A stretch of 8,941 nt of DNA, taken from assembly GCA_026985625.1 (NCBI GenBank), contig JALSQC010000292.1, positions 1-8,941 on the forward strand. Direction: 5' to 3'. The notes beneath the pieces are model-generated. The model was not told where the DNA came from and did not search any database. It saw only the letters and a program-made list of their open reading frames with translations. Of this stretch, positions 6,853-8,941 are shown piece after piece. Position numbers and translations under genes: made by a program. Positions within the stretch are counted from its first letter, which is position 1. Every line of letters starts with the position of its first letter. Origin of the DNA: Bacteroidales bacterium (lineage in GTDB: Bacteria; Bacteroidota; Bacteroidia; Bacteroidales; JAFGXI01).

Positions 6853-8136
6853 GGCAAATGTGTAAACAAAACCTCCTATTAACATAATAAATAATGTATA
6901 AGGAAAAATTTGTTTTGCTTTGAGTCCTGTAATTCCTAAAAGAGGTAAAGCCCAAAATGGCTGAATCATATTTGTAAGCTGGTCGCCATAGGCTAAAGCC
7001 ATAATAGCTTTTTGCACCGGAACATTTAAGTTTTTTGCCGCATCAACAATAATGGGACCTTGAACAGCCCATTGCCCTCCTCCGCTTGGAACAAACATAT
7101 TTACAATAGCCGAACTTATAAATGTATAAAGCGGAAATGTTGTTTGATTTGATATATTAATAAAAAAATTAGACATAACACTTGTTAGTCCTGAATATTT
7201 CATTATTCCCATAATACCTGCATATAGTGGAAATTGTATTAAGATTCCGGACGAACTTGATATGGATTTTGCCGTGGCTTTTAAAAATTGCGAAACATTT
7301 TTATGAAACCATAATCCCAAAGCAAATAATACCGTATTTATAAAATTTATATTTACTATAGATATATTTTTTATTGTAAAAATTTTATAAAAAATATCAA
7401 CAGCCATAAGAATTGCAAATAATCTTAAAAAGACTATCGAATTATCTATTTTAATTTTTTTGTTTTTTTGTGATATATCTAAATTATTTTTTTTATCGAT
7501 AATTGTTTTAATATTTATTTTTTCGGTATTAGTTTTTTTACTTAAAATGTATAATCCCAAAGCAACAAGAATAATTACGGTAAAAGCTGCAAAAATATTC
7601 ATTGGTGAGAATATTGTTTTATTAATTGAAATTACTCCTATTTTATCGACTAAAAAATGGTTTGTTTCGGCAACTTTTAAAGGTGCAGAGCCTGATAATC
7701 CTCCGTGCCAAACCATTAAACCCGAGTATCCTGCCGCTCCAATTATTGCATAATTTATTTTAAAATTTTTATTTATTGAGTTTTCGGCAATTTTTCGGGT
7801 TATTATTGCTCCAAAAATTAAGGCTAATCCCCAATTTAAATAAGCAATTATCATTGTAAAAATACTAACTATTACAACTGCTTTTGATGTAGATGCTATA
7901 TCTTTTATTAAAAAATTTATTATTTTGTCGATATATGGCGACAGGGCAAGTATATTACCAAGCACAAGCATTAACATCATTTGCATTGCAAACGATAAAA
8001 GCTCCCAAAGTCCTTTATCCCAAAACGATATTATTTTTAAAATATATTTAGGATTATTGTTAGTGTTTGTTAGCAAAAAAGCTAAAAATATTGTTAAAAA
8101 CGTTATTATTATCGCCAAGCTAAATGGCGATGGCAA
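6838..8136 (-). CDS. AtoE-type short-chain fatty acid transporter
   Basis: This is a polytopic membrane protein of the SCFA_trans/AtoE family, which carries short-chain acids such as acetoacetate or butyrate. Recognisable blocks, numbered from the TTG start, are FWDKGLWELLSFAMQMMLML (38-57), LNWGLALIFGAI (100-111), GLMVWHGGLSGSAPL (139-153), ILIQFPLYAGIMG (298-310), FVPSGGGQWAVQGP (348-361) and AYGDQLTNMIQPFWALPLLG (382-401). A hydrophilic, Lys/Asn-rich loop at about 200-232 replaces the usual central linker. The start is uncertain: TTG 8134-8136 is the only standard start, but the frame stays open for 15 more codons upstream to the pgk stop. Those codons (ending LKILKRL before PSPF) look like the normal family N-terminus. 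It is probably co-transcribed with pgk upstream. Substrate is not predictable from sequence alone. Confidence 0.9.
   Translation of the reverse strand: MPSPFSLAIIITFLTIFLAFLLTNTNNNPKYILKIISFWDKGLWELLSFAMQMMLMLVLGNILALSPYIDKIINFLIKDIASTSKAVVIVSIFTMIIAYLNWGLALIFGAIITRKIAENSINKNFKINYAIIGAAGYSGLMVWHGGLSGSAPLKVAETNHFLVDKIGVISINKTIFSPMNIFAAFTVIILVALGLYILSKKTNTEKINIKTIIDKKNNLDISQKNKKIKIDNSIVFLRLFAILMAVDIFYKIFTIKNISIVNINFINTVLFALGLWFHKNVSQFLKATAKSISSSSGILIQFPLYAGIMGIMKYSGLTSVMSNFFINISNQTTFPLYTFISSAIVNMFVPSGGGQWAVQGPIIVDAAKNLNVPVQKAIMALAYGDQLTNMIQPFWALPLLGITGLKAKQIFPYTLFIMLIGGFVYTFALILF
8111..8131 (-). other. Stem-loop just inside the AtoE-type gene
   Basis: A perfect 7-base inverted repeat, ATCGCCA (8111-8117) and TGGCGAT (8125-8131), encloses a 7-base loop. 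In the mRNA it would begin 2 bases after the candidate TTG start codon, inside the ribosome footprint. It has no following U-run in the mRNA and is not a terminator. It may be chance, or it may affect initiation. Confidence 0.35.
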
Positions 8137-8181
8137 TAATCGTTTTAATATTTTTAGTACTTTGTCGATAAAATAAATATT

Positions 8182-8941
8182 TTATTCCATAATTGCTTTT
8201 AATCCCGGCAATTCTTTACCCTCGATATATTCTAACAAAGCTCCTCCTGCTGTTGATATATACGATACTTGTTTATCGAATCCTAATTGATTAACTGCGG
8301 CAACAGAATCTCCTCCTCCGATTAATGAAAATGCTCCTTGTTTTGTTGCTTGGGCAACCGAGTGTGCTATTTTTAATGTTCCTAAAGAAAAATTTGGCAT
8401 CTCAAAAACACCAATAGGACCGTTCCATATAATTGTTTTTGATTTTTTTATTACATCTGCAAATTTTACCGATGTTTTAATTCCTATATCAAGTCCTAAC
8501 CAATTATCCGGAATATTATTTATATCGCAAATAGATATGTTTGCATTGTTATCGAATTTATCGGCTATAATTGTATCTACGGGTACATAAAGGTTAACTC
8601 CTTTTTGTTTTGCTTTTTTATAAATTTGTTTTGCTGTATCTAAGAAATCATCTTCTACTATTGAGTTTCCTATTTTTCCGCCTTGCGATTTTGCCATTGT
8701 ATAAGCAATTCCTCCTCCTATAATAAGATTATCGACTTTGTCTAATAGCGATTCTATAATATTTATTTTTGTTGATACTTTTGAGCCTCCCATTATTGCC
8801 GTTAAAGGACGAACCGGGTTTTTAAGTGCTTTATCAACATTTTCGAGTTCGGATATTACAAGGTCGCCAAACATTTTGTCGTTTGGAAAAAATTTTGCAA
8901 TTACGCTTACCGATGAGTGTGCACGATGCACAGCTCCAAAA
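8182..8941 (-). CDS. pgk: Phosphoglycerate kinase, C-terminal part (5' end outside window)
   Basis: This cytoplasmic glycolytic enzyme transfers the acyl phosphate of 1,3-bisphosphoglycerate to ADP, making ATP and 3-phosphoglycerate. The visible 252 codons are the last part of a protein usually near 395-400 residues; the frame continues past base 8941 through FGAVHRAHSSV, the block that follows the catalytic N-domain. The nucleotide-binding C-domain is intact: MGGSKVSTKI (8764-8793), LIIGGGIAYTMAKSQGGKIG, WNGPIGVFE (8401-8427), GGGDSVAAV (8293-8319) and the closing STAGGALLEYIEGKELPGL. A GTG at 8929-8931 is an internal valine and not the start. The gene ends in TAA 8182-8184 and lies immediately upstream of the AtoE-type gene, which is open in the same frame after that stop. 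Confidence 0.97.
   Translation of the reverse strand, partial: FGAVHRAHSSVSVIAKFFPNDKMFGDLVISELENVDKALKNPVRPLTAIMGGSKVSTKINIIESLLDKVDNLIIGGGIAYTMAKSQGGKIGNSIVEDDFLDTAKQIYKKAKQKGVNLYVPVDTIIADKFDNNANISICDINNIPDNWLGLDIGIKTSVKFADVIKKSKTIIWNGPIGVFEMPNFSLGTLKIAHSVAQATKQGAFSLIGGGDSVAAVNQLGFDKQVSYISTAGGALLEYIEGKELPGLKAIME

Noticed and set aside
7460..7753. Plus-strand open frame inside the AtoE-type gene
   Set aside because: It is a mirror of the transporter's hydrophobic coding sequence, so apparent membrane segments are an artefact.
7925..8176. Plus-strand open frame over the AtoE-type 5' end and pgk junction
   Set aside because: It is antisense to recognised coding sequence, has low complexity, and has no supporting promoter or motif.
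8137..8190. Possible pgk-AtoE fusion gene by stop-codon readthrough, since both are in the same frame separated by one TAA
   Set aside because: Pgk ends at its normal C-terminus (GKELPGL then a few residues) and a cytoplasmic kinase fused to a polytopic transporter is not a known arrangement; shared frame has a one-in-three chance.

Overview
The window looks like part of a chromosome from an AT-rich member of the Bacteroidota. Four things point that way: exact TAnnTTTG-type -7 promoter elements with no Shine-Dalgarno sequences ahead of the genes; a giant secreted protein built from MAM-like jelly-roll and CARDB/Ig-like modules, typical of gliding or T9SS-secreting Bacteroidota; the AHNxND and RGTG signatures in TilS; and very high A/T at third codon positions. 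There is no sign of phage, plasmid, transposon, CRISPR array, tRNA or rRNA. This appears to be ordinary chromosome carrying one striking repeat-built surface protein.

Positions 1-4467 (minus strand) are one uninterrupted reading frame of 1489 codons. It starts with a signal peptide and runs off the left edge without a stop. It holds five modules of about 290 residues, each a MAM-like domain followed by an Ig/CARDB-like domain. Modules 2 and 5 are close copies although two other modules lie between them, module 4 has a different MAM sequence, and short patches are shared between other module pairs. Positions 4468-4615 are a divergent promoter region. Positions 4616-6852 (plus strand) hold a tight two-gene operon: a DUF368/PopT polyprenyl-phosphate transporter and tRNA(Ile)-lysidine synthase TilS, 5 bases apart.

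Positions 6838-8941 (minus strand) hold the C-terminal two thirds of phosphoglycerate kinase (cut by the right edge), followed by an AtoE-type short-chain fatty acid transporter. The transporter's start is unclear: its frame is open back to the pgk stop with no ATG or GTG in that leader, and the only standard start is a TTG that would trim the family's usual N-terminus. tilS and the transporter converge tail to tail and overlap by 15 bases.

Functionally the genes are mostly independent housekeeping or transport functions: cell-wall lipid carrier recycling, decoding of AUA codons, glycolysis and short-chain acid transport. The surface protein is probably an adhesin or matrix component. No new multi-gene system is evident. 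The points most worth a second look are the internal evolution of the repeat protein and the start of the AtoE gene.
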